From positions 68,731 to 132,730 of the forward strand of contig DASVRA010000030.1 in assembly GCA_036388855.1 (NCBI GenBank): 64,000 bases of DNA, read 5' to 3'. The notes beneath the pieces are model-generated. The model saw nothing but the letters and a program-made list of their open reading frames with translations, searched no databases and had not been told where the DNA came from. The position numbers and the translations under genes are program-made. Shown one piece after another: positions 1 through 8,698 of this stretch (within the stretch, counting starts at the first letter, position 1; each line of letters opens with the position of its first letter). Source of the DNA: DASVRA01 sp036388855 (lineage in GTDB: Bacteria > Pseudomonadota > Alphaproteobacteria > Caulobacterales > Caulobacteraceae).

Positions 1-2745
1 GTTGCTCAGGTTGTTGCCTTGCAGCAGGATCGACAGGCCCTCCAAGGTCCCCTGGCTGAAGGTATAGCCAAGCTGGGCGTCGACGATGGTCTCCGCGTCG
101 GCCTGGCGATAGGTGCGCCCGTTGCCGAAGCCCGCAACCTCGCCGAGGAAGTCTGAGCGGTAGCGGACGCTGGTGCGCGCCGACCAGCCGTACTTCTCGT
201 AGTAAACGATCAGGTTGGCGACGCTGGTGGACAAGCCGGGGACGGTGATCGCCGGCTGGGTTGGATCGGGGCTGATCGAGCTGTCGGTGTAGGAATAGCT
301 CAGTTGCGCGCCAAAACCGTCCAGCATCGGGCTAATGATGTCGCCCGGGAGGGACACAGCGGTTTCGATGCCCTGAATGTAGCCGCCGCTGAGGTTAACC
401 GGGATGTTCACGAGGCCTTGGTGCAATACTGGATTCTGTCCCGGAGGCACAGGGAAGCCGGTGAAGTCGTAGAGGCTGTTCGTCCGGGCCACGAAGCTGT
501 CGAGGTGCTTATAGAAGGCGCCAATCGAGAAATAGGCTTGGTTGCCGAAGTACTTTTCGTAGGTGACGTCGATCGCCTTGGCGATGATCGGCTTGAGCAG
601 CGGGTTGCCGCCGCTGCCGCTCCATGGAGAGCAGACGTTGACGTCGGGGCAGGTCTCCTTGGCCGGGTCGTAGCCGAAGTTTACCGAGGCCCGCATGTCG
701 TCCATGCGCGTGCGCGCCATCTGCCGCGAGGCGCTGATACGAATCACGTGGTCTTCCGGGAACCGGAACGACAGGTTCATGCTGGGCAGCCATTCCGTAT
801 AGGAAATGCCGTTGTCCAGCGGGATCGGCGTTCCGGTGCCGGTGGCGCCGGAGCCCTTGGAGAACTGGTCGGTGTAGACGACCTGCAGTCCGACGTTGCC
901 GGTCAGCCGTGCGGCGCCGACCTCGGTGTCGATGTTCAGCTTCGCGTAGCCGGTGAGCACGTCCTCGCTCACCTCCCATGCCTTGGTCGCCACGTCGGCG
1001 TTCGGATTGCGCCTGAGATTGTAGATGCCGCTGTTCAGCAGTCGGAGGGGATCGTAGCTGACCATTCCCGCGATGCCGAGGAAATCCAGCGGCGTCGGGT
1101 CGAGCAAAAACTCGGACGGAATGGGCACGCTCGTCGTGTGCGTGGGATCGTTGGCGTTGGCGACCAAGCCCAGGAAGAACTCGTCCGGAACGTAGTCCTT
1201 TGAGCGCGTGGTGTAGTTGGCGCCGAATTCTATGCTTCTGAAGGCGCCGCCGAGTTCACGTTCAGCTGAGGCGCGGAAGGCGAGCAATTCGTCGCTGATG
1301 CTCGGGTTGTTATAGTAGCCGTCCTGGCCGCCCGGGACCACGTCACCGCCCCAGCCTTGCGGGCTGGTGAGCTGAATCAGCGTGGGATCGGCGTAGTCGA
1401 GCTGAGAGTTGAACACCGCTCCTCGGCCCGGATCGAAGGTGAAGGCCAAATTGTCCGTGGCCCCCAGCGGACCGCGGCCGGTGCCGGAATAGGTTTCAAT
1501 GATCTGATCGGTGCGGTTGACCTTGGAGTAGCTGATGTCGCCGATCATCGTCCAGGCGTCGGAGTGCCATCGGCCATTCCAACCGACCGCATAGATGTCG
1601 GCGTCGCGCGTGTTCGCGTCGTTCCGGACCACCCCCTTGACGCCGTTGAACTGGCCCTGGGTGACGACGCCGTTCTGAACGGTGAACCCCGGCTCCAGCG
1701 GCCGCCCGCCCCACCACAGCGGCAGCTCGATGCCTCGCAGCGTCTGCTCGTCGTTAAAGCTCGAGTAGAAAACGTCCAGCGTAGTGGTGAAGTTGTCCGT
1801 CGGCGCATATTCGATAGCGCCCATTACCCCCAGGCGCTCGAGGTTGGAGGAGACGACATACGGCTTGGCTCCGCCGAGCACGACATCGCCTTGGGCATTG
1901 ATGGTGGGGTAGCCCCAGGAGTTGAAGCGTTCGATCTGGGTCGGCGACTGCATGTAGGCGACGCCCAGCGCGACGCCGATCGTGTCATTGGCGAACTGGT
2001 CGACATAGGTGCCGTTGATGCGGAAGCCGGTGTCCTTGGAGTCCGAATTCAGCTTGCCGAGGTCGAGCATCTCGGCGCGGGCGCCGACCTGAACCGCGCG
2101 GCGGCCGAACTCGATCGGGCGGATGGTGCGCAGATCGACGGTGCCGGAGAGGCCCTGGCCGACGATGCTGGCGTCGGGGGTTTTGTAGACCACCACCGCG
2201 TTGATGACTTCGGAGGGGTACTGGTCGAATTCGACGCCGCGGTTGTCGCCGGCGGTCACCTGCTCGCGGCCGTTCAGCAGGGTGGTGGAGAAGTCGGAGG
2301 ACAGGCCGCGGATGCTGATGGTCTGGGCGCGTCCGTCCAGACGCTGGGCGGTCAGGCCCGGCAGGCGGGCGATGGCCTCGGCGATGGAGTTGTCGGGGAG
2401 CTTGCCGATGTCTTCGGCGCTGACGGTCTCGACCACCAGGTCCGATTCGCGCTTCAGCTCGATCGACCTCTCGACGGCGGCGCGGTAGCCGCTGACCACC
2501 AGCGCCTCGACCTCGGTGTCGCCCCCGTTCGCCGCGTCCTCGGCGGCTTCCCTACGGGTCGGCGGCGACGGCTGGGCCGGCTCCTGTGGCGAGACCTGCT
2601 CGGTGAGTTGACCGGGGCCCGGCTGCACGCCGCCGGCATCCGGCGAGGACTGGGCCAAGGCGACGGAGCCGCCGGCAACGGCCAACGTGAAGCCGGCGCA
2701 GCCGCAGAGCAGTCGCATGCGCCGCGAGGCCAAGGAATTGGTCAT
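1..2745 (-). CDS. TonB-dependent receptor, Caulobacter/Xanthomonas type (partial, C-terminus outside window)
   Basis: Outer-membrane TonB-dependent transporter, probably for maltodextrins. The frame is open from an ATG at 2745 to the window edge (915 codons), so only the last part of the beta-barrel is missing. It has a signal peptide ending near ALAQ (residue 32), a TonB-box-like stretch VEALVVSGYR, and a plug domain with KLPDNSIAEAIARLPGL, SIRGLSSDFSTTLLNGR and YPSEVINAVVVYKTPDA. These are typical of the long TonB-Xanth-Caul group (TIGR01782-like). The visible end, LEGLSILLQGNNLSN, is the usual penultimate-strand signature. It is divergent from a GH13 alpha-glucosidase, and the wider locus is for glucan use, so a MalA-like role is inferred from context. 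The actual ligand cannot be read from sequence. Confidence 0.9.
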   Translation of the reverse strand, partial: MTNSLASRRMRLLCGCAGFTLAVAGGSVALAQSSPDAGGVQPGPGQLTEQVSPQEPAQPSPPTRREAAEDAANGGDTEVEALVVSGYRAAVERSIELKRESDLVVETVSAEDIGKLPDNSIAEAIARLPGLTAQRLDGRAQTISIRGLSSDFSTTLLNGREQVTAGDNRGVEFDQYPSEVINAVVVYKTPDASIVGQGLSGTVDLRTIRPIEFGRRAVQVGARAEMLDLGKLNSDSKDTGFRINGTYVDQFANDTIGVALGVAYMQSPTQIERFNSWGYPTINAQGDVVLGGAKPYVVSSNLERLGVMGAIEYAPTDNFTTTLDVFYSSFNDEQTLRGIELPLWWGGRPLEPGFTVQNGVVTQGQFNGVKGVVRNDANTRDADIYAVGWNGRWHSDAWTMIGDISYSKVNRTDQIIETYSGTGRGPLGATDNLAFTFDPGRGAVFNSQLDYADPTLIQLTSPQGWGGDVVPGGQDGYYNNPSISDELLAFRASAERELGGAFRSIEFGANYTTRSKDYVPDEFFLGLVANANDPTHTTSVPIPSEFLLDPTPLDFLGIAGMVSYDPLRLLNSGIYNLRRNPNADVATKAWEVSEDVLTGYAKLNIDTEVGAARLTGNVGLQVVYTDQFSKGSGATGTGTPIPLDNGISYTEWLPSMNLSFRFPEDHVIRISASRQMARTRMDDMRASVNFGYDPAKETCPDVNVCSPWSGSGGNPLLKPIIAKAIDVTYEKYFGNQAYFSIGAFYKHLDSFVARTNSLYDFTGFPVPPGQNPVLHQGLVNIPVNLSGGYIQGIETAVSLPGDIISPMLDGFGAQLSYSYTDSSISPDPTQPAITVPGLSTSVANLIVYYEKYGWSARTSVRYRSDFLGEVAGFGNGRTYRQADAETIVDAQLGYTFSQGTLEGLSILLQGNNLSN

Positions 2746-3041
2746 TTCAGTCCCTCCCCATGCCGTCCGGTCGCCCGTCGGGTCAGCTTAACTGTCGCAC
2801 CCGCCCGGTGCTGAAAACCAGCGCAAACGGCTGACGCATATTGCCGCATCCCAGCCACAATCCGGCTCGCCCGCGACTCCGTTATCTACGCACGGTATCG
2901 CCGTTCCCGCTACCCCGTTGCGGAAATTAGTGCAAATTTGTGGTGTTTTTGCAAGAGTTGATGCAAGGGTGGGCGGGGCGGACATCGTCGCGGGGCTTCC
3001 GAGCCTGGCGCCGGCAGTCTTCGCAGGCGGTGGAGCTGGCG
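2746..3041. promoter_or_regulatory. Divergent control region between receptor and alpha-glucosidase
   Basis: This gene-free stretch of about 300 bp separates the divergent receptor and GH13 genes. It carries several TGCAA/GCAAA words: GCGCAAACGG near 2822, TGCAAATTTG at 2931-2940 (its inner CAAATTTG is a perfect palindrome), TTTTTGCAAG near 2950 and GATGCAAG near 2961. Similar words occur in the zwf/transporter gap and in the LacI operator at 5682. They may be operator half-sites for the same LacI-family regulator. This is inference from word sharing only. Confidence 0.35.
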
Positions 3042-4658
3042 TTGAGTCAAGCGGAGTTGATCCGGACTACGGTAGAGGCGTCCCCCGAGCGGCCCTGGTG
3101 GCGCGGCGCGTCCATCTATCAGATCTACCCGTGGAGCTTCGCCGATTCGAACGGCGACGGGATCGGCGACCTGCCGGGAATCACCGAGCGGCTGGAGTAT
3201 GTGGCGTCGCTCGGCGTGGACGGCATTTGGCTGTCGCCGTTCTTCCCCTCGCCGATGCGGGACTTCGGCTACGACATCGCCGACTATTGTGGGGTGGACG
3301 GGCGGTTCGGCACGCTCGCCAATTTCGACCGGCTGCTGGCGCGCGCGCACCAGCTCGGGCTGAAGGTCGTGATCGACCAGGTGTATTCGCACACATCCGA
3401 CGAGCATTCCTGGTTCGAGGAGAGCCGCTCGTCACGGAGCAACGCGAAGGCGGACTGGTATACCTGGGCCGACCCCAAGCCCGACGGCTCCCCGACCAAC
3501 AATTGGCAGTCGGTGTTCCACGGCCCCTGCTGGACCTGGGACGCACGGCGGCGGCAGTACTACTTGCACAACTTCCTGCCGAGCCAACCGGACCTGAACC
3601 TGCATAACCCACAGGTGCAGGACGCGGTGCTGGGGGTGGCGCGTTTCTGGCTCGACAGGGGCGTCGACGGGTTCCGCCTCGACGCGATCAACTTCTCGAT
3701 GCACGACCCGGAGCTGCGGGACAATCCGCCGGTGGTGCCGCCGCCGACCAACGCCGGCCGGCCGTTCGATTATCAGCATCACATCCACAACCAGTCGCAC
3801 CCGGACATCCCAAAGTTCCTGAGCCGACTGCGCCGGCTGATGGACAGCTACGGCGCGCGCTTCTCGGTCGCCGAGGTCGGGGGTGAGCAGGCCGATGCGG
3901 AGATGAAGCGGTTCACCCAAGGGCCGGACCGGCTGAACAGCGCCTACGGCTTCAACTTCCTCTACGCCCAGGCGCTGACGCCCGAGCTGATCCGCGCCAC
4001 CATGCAGCTTTGGTCCGACCGCCCGGGCGAGGGTTGGCCGAGCTGGGCCTTCTCCAACCACGATGCGCCGCGCGCGGTTTCGCGGTGGGGAGGCGGGCGC
4101 GACCCGCAGGCGTTCGCGCGGCTGACCTTGCTGCTGCTCACCGCGCTCCGGGGCAACATCTTCCTCTACCAGGGCGAGGAATTGGGGCTGCCCCAGGCGG
4201 AGGTGCCATTCGAACAGCTGCGCGACCCGGAGGCGATCGCCAACTGGCCGAGCACGCTCGGCCGCGACGGCGCGCGCACGCCCATGCCCTGGCGGAGCGA
4301 GAGACCGCATGGCGGGTTCACCAGCGGCGAACCCTGGCTGCCCGTGCCGGAGGTTCACCAGGCGCTGGCGGTGGACCGGCAGGAGGCGGATCCCCACTCC
4401 ACCTTGAATTTGACCCGCCGGCTGATCGCCTTACGCCGCGAGAACCCGGCGCTGAGCCAAGGGGCGATCCGCTTGGTCGAGGCGCCAGAGCCGCTGGTCG
4501 CCTTCGAGCGGAGCCATGACCGGCAGCGGCTGCTGTGCGTGTTCAACCTGGGCGACCAAGCCGTGGACTGGCCGCTGGCGCCGGGATGGCGGGTGATCGC
4601 CAGCGTCGGCTCGGGCCTGCAGCCGGCGTCGGGTTATATCGCGGAGCGCGTCGGATGA
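3042..4658 (+). CDS. GH13 alpha-glucosidase (oligo-1,6-glucosidase/alpha-glucosidase group)
   Basis: Hydrolyses terminal alpha-glucosidic bonds of maltose and maltodextrins; about 538 aa, the normal size for the family. The protein opens with PWWRGASIYQIYPWSFADSN and GVDGIWLSPFFPSPMRDFGYD, both GH13 (beta/alpha)8-barrel signatures. Conserved regions follow in order: IDQVYSHTSDEHSWF, GVDGFRLDAINF (nucleophile Asp), VAEVGGEQ (acid/base Glu) and SNHDAPR (stabiliser Asp). No signal peptide is seen, so it is probably cytoplasmic. I chose the TTG at 3042 because GGTGGAG lies 6 nt upstream. An ATG at 2961, a GTG at 3030 and a GTG at 2940 are also in frame, but the extra residues do not look like GH13 sequence. 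It converges on the LacI gene with an 8-bp gap. Confidence 0.9.
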   Translation: MSQAELIRTTVEASPERPWWRGASIYQIYPWSFADSNGDGIGDLPGITERLEYVASLGVDGIWLSPFFPSPMRDFGYDIADYCGVDGRFGTLANFDRLLARAHQLGLKVVIDQVYSHTSDEHSWFEESRSSRSNAKADWYTWADPKPDGSPTNNWQSVFHGPCWTWDARRRQYYLHNFLPSQPDLNLHNPQVQDAVLGVARFWLDRGVDGFRLDAINFSMHDPELRDNPPVVPPPTNAGRPFDYQHHIHNQSHPDIPKFLSRLRRLMDSYGARFSVAEVGGEQADAEMKRFTQGPDRLNSAYGFNFLYAQALTPELIRATMQLWSDRPGEGWPSWAFSNHDAPRAVSRWGGGRDPQAFARLTLLLLTALRGNIFLYQGEELGLPQAEVPFEQLRDPEAIANWPSTLGRDGARTPMPWRSERPHGGFTSGEPWLPVPEVHQALAVDRQEADPHSTLNLTRRLIALRRENPALSQGAIRLVEAPEPLVAFERSHDRQRLLCVFNLGDQAVDWPLAPGWRVIASVGSGLQPASGYIAERVG

Positions 4659-4666
4659 GCCGCGGC

Positions 4667-5677
4667 TCAGCCGCCGCAGGACTCGCGCACGATCAGGTCG
4701 GTGGCCAGCCGTTCGGAGCGGAGGTCTTCTCCGGCGCTGTCGAGCAGCTTGGAGACCAGCAGGCGCCCCGCGCGGGCAGCGTCCTGGGAGACGGTGGTCA
4801 ACGCAGGGCGGGCGTAGCGGGCGAAGCTGATGTCATCGTAGCCGACAACCGACACGTCGCTGGGCACATTGCGTCCGGAGCGCTGCAGGGCGCGGATGGC
4901 GCCGAGCGCGATCACGTCGCTGGCCGCGACGACACCGTCGAAGGCGACGCCGCGGCCGATCAGGGCGTCGACGGAGGCCTCGGAGGACTCGAGAGTGAAG
5001 TGGGACTCCACCACCAGCTGCTGGTCGGTCTCGAGGCCGGAGCGCTCCAGCGCCTCGAAATAACCGCGCAGGCGCTGCGTCACCTCCGGCGCCTCGGTGT
5101 CGCCGAGGAAGACGATGCGCCGGCGGCCCAGCCGCGCCAGGTGCAGGGCCGCGCGCCGGCCGCCGACGAGGTTATCGCTGCCGACCGAGCCGTAGGCCTG
5201 GTCCGGCAGCTGGGCGCCCCAGACGACGAAGCGGGCGTCGGTGCCGGCCAGTCGGTTGAAGGCATGATGCAGGGTGCTCTGGCCGAAGAAGATCACCCCG
5301 TCCGCGCGGCTGGTGTCCATGGCCGCCGAGAGGTCGTCGTAGCTGGTCGGCATGAAATGGCTGACCAGCACGTCGCAGCCGCGCTCGCGCGCCGCGTCCC
5401 CCACGCCTGCCAGCAATTCCAGCAGGAAGGGGTCGCTGAGCTGGCCCTCGCGCGCCTGGGGCCTGGGCACCACCAGCGCGATGGTGCTGTCGGCGCCCAC
5501 CGGGCCGGCCGGCATATAGCGGCGGAACGGATAATCGTGCTCGCGCGCCAGCTTCCAGATCAGCTGCTTGGTGCGGTCGTTGATCGAGGCGCTGTCGTTC
5601 AGCGCCCGGCTGGCGGTGGAGACGGAGACGCCCGCCAGCGCTGCGATGTCGGCAAGACGGGTGCGGCTGCGGGGCAT
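4667..5677 (-). CDS. LacI-family transcriptional regulator
   Basis: Sugar-responsive DNA-binding repressor, 336 aa. The N-terminal helix-turn-helix TRLADIAALAGVSVSTASRA (residues about 6-25) and hinge are followed by a periplasmic-binding-protein-like sensor domain with NDRTKQLIWKLAREHDYPF, IALVVPRPQ, DGVIFFGQ and AALHLARLGRRRIVFLGD. The ATG at 5677 is used; a TTG two codons upstream is also in frame but lies within the palindrome. It is divergent from the GH97 gene with only 50 bp between the start codons, and that gap holds a 17-bp palindrome just upstream of its own start. Autoregulation and control of the glucosidase genes are therefore likely. The effector is probably maltose or glucose, inferred from neighbours. 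Confidence 0.92.
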   Translation of the reverse strand: MPRSRTRLADIAALAGVSVSTASRALNDSASINDRTKQLIWKLAREHDYPFRRYMPAGPVGADSTIALVVPRPQAREGQLSDPFLLELLAGVGDAARERGCDVLVSHFMPTSYDDLSAAMDTSRADGVIFFGQSTLHHAFNRLAGTDARFVVWGAQLPDQAYGSVGSDNLVGGRRAALHLARLGRRRIVFLGDTEAPEVTQRLRGYFEALERSGLETDQQLVVESHFTLESSEASVDALIGRGVAFDGVVAASDVIALGAIRALQRSGRNVPSDVSVVGYDDISFARYARPALTTVSQDAARAGRLLVSKLLDSAGEDLRSERLATDLIVRESCGG

Positions 5678-5681
5678 CCGC

Positions 5682-5698
5682 AACTTTGCAGCAAAGTT
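5682..5698. promoter_or_regulatory. LacI-type operator palindrome
   Basis: AACTTTGCAGCAAAGTT is a perfect inverted repeat (8-bp arms around a central A). It sits 5 bp upstream of the lacI-family start and 30 bp upstream of the GH97 start. Size, symmetry and position fit a LacI-family operator controlling both divergent genes. Confidence 0.7.
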
Positions 5699-5727
5699 TT
5701 CTCACGCTGGCAAGGGGAGGAGGCCGC

Positions 5728-7755
5728 ATGATCCGCTGGCTCGTCGCGCTCTGGATCGCTTTCGTCGCAGCGCCGGCCCTGGCGGCCCCGGCTGCGACGG
5801 CGAGTTCGCCGGGCGGTGTGCTGTCGGTGGAGCTCGCTTTCGACGGCGACGGGCGCGCTACCTATGCGGTCACGCGCATGCGCCGGCTGGTGATCGCGCC
5901 CTCGCACCTGGGCTTCCTGCTGGCCGACGCGCGCAAGCTGGACCGGAACCTGGAGCTGACAGGTCAGGAGAGCCGCAGTTTCGACGAGACCTGGGAGCAG
6001 CCTTGGGGCGAGCGGAGGTTCGTGCGCAATAACTACAACGAGCTGCGAGCGCACCTCGCAGAACGTGGTGGACTGAAGCGCCGCTTCGATGTGGTGTTCC
6101 GCCTTTACGACGACGGCCTGGGCTTCCGCTACGAGTTCCCGGACCAGCCGCAGTTGCATGAGGTAGAGATTACCGAGGAGTTGACCGAGTTCGCGCTCGC
6201 CGATCCCGCCACCGCCTGGTGGATCCCGGCCTTCGAGTGGAACCGGGAGGAATACCTCTACAACCGCACGCCGCTCGAAGAGGTAGGCACGGCGCAGACG
6301 CCGATGACGGTGCGCACCCGCGACGGTCTGCACATCGCGTTCCATGAGGCGGCGCTGACTGACTACGCAGGGATGAACCTGGCGCACGTCGGCGGCGGGC
6401 GGTTCCGCGCGGCGCTGACGCCGGGGCTGGACCCGGCGAAGGTGCGCCGCGCCGCGCCCTTCGCCACGCCCTGGCGCACCATGCAGATCGCCGACAGCGC
6501 GGCCGGGCTGGCGATGAGCAGCCTGATCCTGAACCTGAACGAGCCGAACAAGCTCGGCGACGTCAGCTGGTTCAAGCCGATGCGCTACGTGGGGGTCTGG
6601 TGGGAGATGCACCTGGACAAGAAGACGTGGGGCTCGGGACCGAAGCACGGGGCGACCACGGAGAACGTGCGCAAGCACATCGACTTTGCCGCCAGGCATG
6701 GGTTTGGCGGGGTGCTGGTGGAGGGCTGGAACGTCGGCTGGGACGGCGAGTGGTTCGGCAACGGCGCCGACTTCAGCTTCACCCAACCTTATCCGGATTT
6801 CGACCTGGAGGGCCTCGCCGCCTACGCCAAGAGCAAGGGCGTGCAGCTGATCGGCCACCACGAGACCGGCGCCAACGCCGCCCACTACGAAAACCAGATG
6901 GAGGCGGGGTTCGCCCTCTACGAGCGGCTGGGGGTGCACGCGGTGAAGACCGGCTACGTCTCCGACGCCCAGCAGGCGCAGGTGAAGGGGCTCGACGGCA
7001 AGATCCATCTCGCCTGGCACGAAAGCCAGGCCATGGCCCAGCACCACATGCGGGTGATCGAGGCGGCCGCCAAACACCGGATCGCGATCAACGCGCACGA
7101 GCCGTTCAAGGACACGGGCCTGCGGCGCACCTGGCCCAACATCATCTCGCGGGAGGGGGCGCGAGGCACGGAATACGACGCCTGGGGCGATCCTTCGAAC
7201 CCTCCCGAGCACGTGCCGAACCTGGTCTTCACGCGCCTGTTGGCCGGTCCGATGGACTTCACGCCCGGCATTTTCGGGATGGAGACCCGCTCGCCCCAGG
7301 GGGTGCAGACCACCTGGGCCAAACAGCTGGCCGACTATGTGGTGATCTACAGCCCGATCCAGATGGCCGCCGACCTGCTGGAGAACTACGAGGCCAACCC
7401 GCGACCGTTCCAGTTCATCAAGGACGTGCCGGTGGACTGGTCCGAGACCGTGGTGCTGAACGGCGAGGTCGGCGACTACGTCACCATCGCCCGCAAGGAC
7501 CGCCAGAGCGAGAACTGGTATCTCGGCGCGGTCACCGACGAGAACGGCCGGGTGCTGAGCGCGCCCTTGTCGTTCCTGACGCCCGGCAAGCGCTATCGCG
7601 CGCAGATCTACCGCGACGGCCCGAACGCCGACTACCGCACCAATCCGCAGGACATCGTCGTTGAAGAGCGCACGGTGACCAGCGCCGATGTGCTGACGCT
7701 GCGCCTGGCGCCCGGCGGCGGCCAGGCCATCCGGTTCGTGGAGCTGCGCCGATGA
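5728..7755 (+). CDS. GH97 alpha-glucosidase (SusB-like)
   Basis: Exo-acting alpha-glucosidase of family GH97, 675 aa, exported. The start at 5728 is set by AGGGGAGGAGG ending 5 nt upstream and by the signal peptide MIRWLVALWIAFVAAPALAA. It has an N-terminal beta-sandwich (SPGGVLSVELAFDGDGRATY...), a barrel domain (KPMRYVGVWWEMH, VLVEGWNVGWDGEW) and a C-terminal beta domain. The motifs HHETG, NAHEPFKDTG and SREGARGTEYDAW carry glutamates at places known for the inverting SusB subgroup, so inverting hydrolysis of alpha-glucans is expected. The stop overlaps the next ATG (ATGA), so it is translationally coupled with the esterase gene. The LacI operator lies just upstream. Confidence 0.92.
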   Translation: MIRWLVALWIAFVAAPALAAPAATASSPGGVLSVELAFDGDGRATYAVTRMRRLVIAPSHLGFLLADARKLDRNLELTGQESRSFDETWEQPWGERRFVRNNYNELRAHLAERGGLKRRFDVVFRLYDDGLGFRYEFPDQPQLHEVEITEELTEFALADPATAWWIPAFEWNREEYLYNRTPLEEVGTAQTPMTVRTRDGLHIAFHEAALTDYAGMNLAHVGGGRFRAALTPGLDPAKVRRAAPFATPWRTMQIADSAAGLAMSSLILNLNEPNKLGDVSWFKPMRYVGVWWEMHLDKKTWGSGPKHGATTENVRKHIDFAARHGFGGVLVEGWNVGWDGEWFGNGADFSFTQPYPDFDLEGLAAYAKSKGVQLIGHHETGANAAHYENQMEAGFALYERLGVHAVKTGYVSDAQQAQVKGLDGKIHLAWHESQAMAQHHMRVIEAAAKHRIAINAHEPFKDTGLRRTWPNIISREGARGTEYDAWGDPSNPPEHVPNLVFTRLLAGPMDFTPGIFGMETRSPQGVQTTWAKQLADYVVIYSPIQMAADLLENYEANPRPFQFIKDVPVDWSETVVLNGEVGDYVTIARKDRQSENWYLGAVTDENGRVLSAPLSFLTPGKRYRAQIYRDGPNADYRTNPQDIVVEERTVTSADVLTLRLAPGGGQAIRFVELRR

Positions 7756-8693
7756 TCACACGCCTGCTCGCGCTCGCCACCCTGCTGTTCGCCGCCGCTC
7801 CCGCCCTGGCGCAGCAGCAGGGCCGGCTGGTCCGTTGGGAGGCGGTGACGTCGCAGGGCCTGCTGCCGCGCACCGTCACCGTATGGCTGCCTCCGGGCTA
7901 TGATGCCTCGCACGCGCGCTACCCGGTCATCTACATGCAGGACGGGCAGAACCTGTTCGAGGCGGCGACCTCCGGCCCCAAGGGCGAGTGGGGCATCGAC
8001 GAAGCGGTCTCCGCCCTCTCGGCCAAGGGCGAAATCCGCCCGGCGATCGTGGTCGGCGTCTGGAGCACCGAGCAGCGCTCGCGCGACTACATGCCGGCCA
8101 AGGTCTTCGCGCGGCTGCCGTCGCCCTGGCGCGAGCAGATGCTCGCCTCGCACGGCGGCCGGCCGCAGTCGGACCGCTACCTCAGCTTCCTCGCCACCGA
8201 GCTGAAGCCGCGCGTCGACCGCGAGTTCCGCACCTTGCCCGGCCGCGAACACACCTTCATCGGCGGCTCCAGCATGGGGGCGCTGATCTCGCTCTACGCC
8301 ATCGCCGAATACCCGAAGGTGTTCGGTGGCGCGGCGGCCGTGTCGATGCACTGGCCGCTGTTCGGCTCGTGGCCGGTGAAGCCGCGCCCCGAGGACGAGA
8401 AGGCGGCGGCGATCGCCACCTGGGCCGGCTGGCTACGCGAGGAACTGCCGCCGCCGGCCGGCCACAAGCTCTACATCGACCGGGGCACCGAGACGCTGGA
8501 CTCGCTCTACGCGCCCTATGCCGCCGAGCTGGATCCGGTGATTGTCGCCAGCGGGTATAGGCCGGGCTGCAACTTCATCTCCCGCGAGTTCCCTGGCGCC
8601 GAGCATGACGAGCCGGCTTGGCGCAAGCGGCTGGACGTGCCGCTACGCTTCTTCCTGGGCCCCACCCCCGCCGCCTGCGCCCGGAGGGACTGA
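7752..8693 (+). CDS. Exported alpha/beta-hydrolase esterase (EstD/COG2819-like)
   Basis: Secreted or periplasmic serine esterase, 313 aa. The signal peptide MITRLLALATLLFAAAPALA is followed by an esterase D-type fold: TVTVWLPPGYDASHARYPVIYMQDGQN, then the nucleophile elbow IGGSSMGALIS, and a late His in FPGAEHDEPAWRKRL. It is coupled to the GH97 gene by a 4-bp ATGA overlap and ends 5 bp from the convergent amylase gene. Proteins of this group often accompany alpha-amylases in Gram-negative glucan loci. It may remove acyl groups from polysaccharide or act on small esters; the substrate is unknown. Confidence 0.82.
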   Translation: MITRLLALATLLFAAAPALAQQQGRLVRWEAVTSQGLLPRTVTVWLPPGYDASHARYPVIYMQDGQNLFEAATSGPKGEWGIDEAVSALSAKGEIRPAIVVGVWSTEQRSRDYMPAKVFARLPSPWREQMLASHGGRPQSDRYLSFLATELKPRVDREFRTLPGREHTFIGGSSMGALISLYAIAEYPKVFGGAAAVSMHWPLFGSWPVKPRPEDEKAAAIATWAGWLREELPPPAGHKLYIDRGTETLDSLYAPYAAELDPVIVASGYRPGCNFISREFPGAEHDEPAWRKRLDVPLRFFLGPTPAACARRD

Positions 8694-8698
8694 CCGGT

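Noticed and set aside
304..2814. Two long plus-strand frames opposite the first TonB-dependent receptor
   Set aside because: The minus-strand frame is continuous and encodes a recognisable plug and barrel; the plus frames have no motifs.
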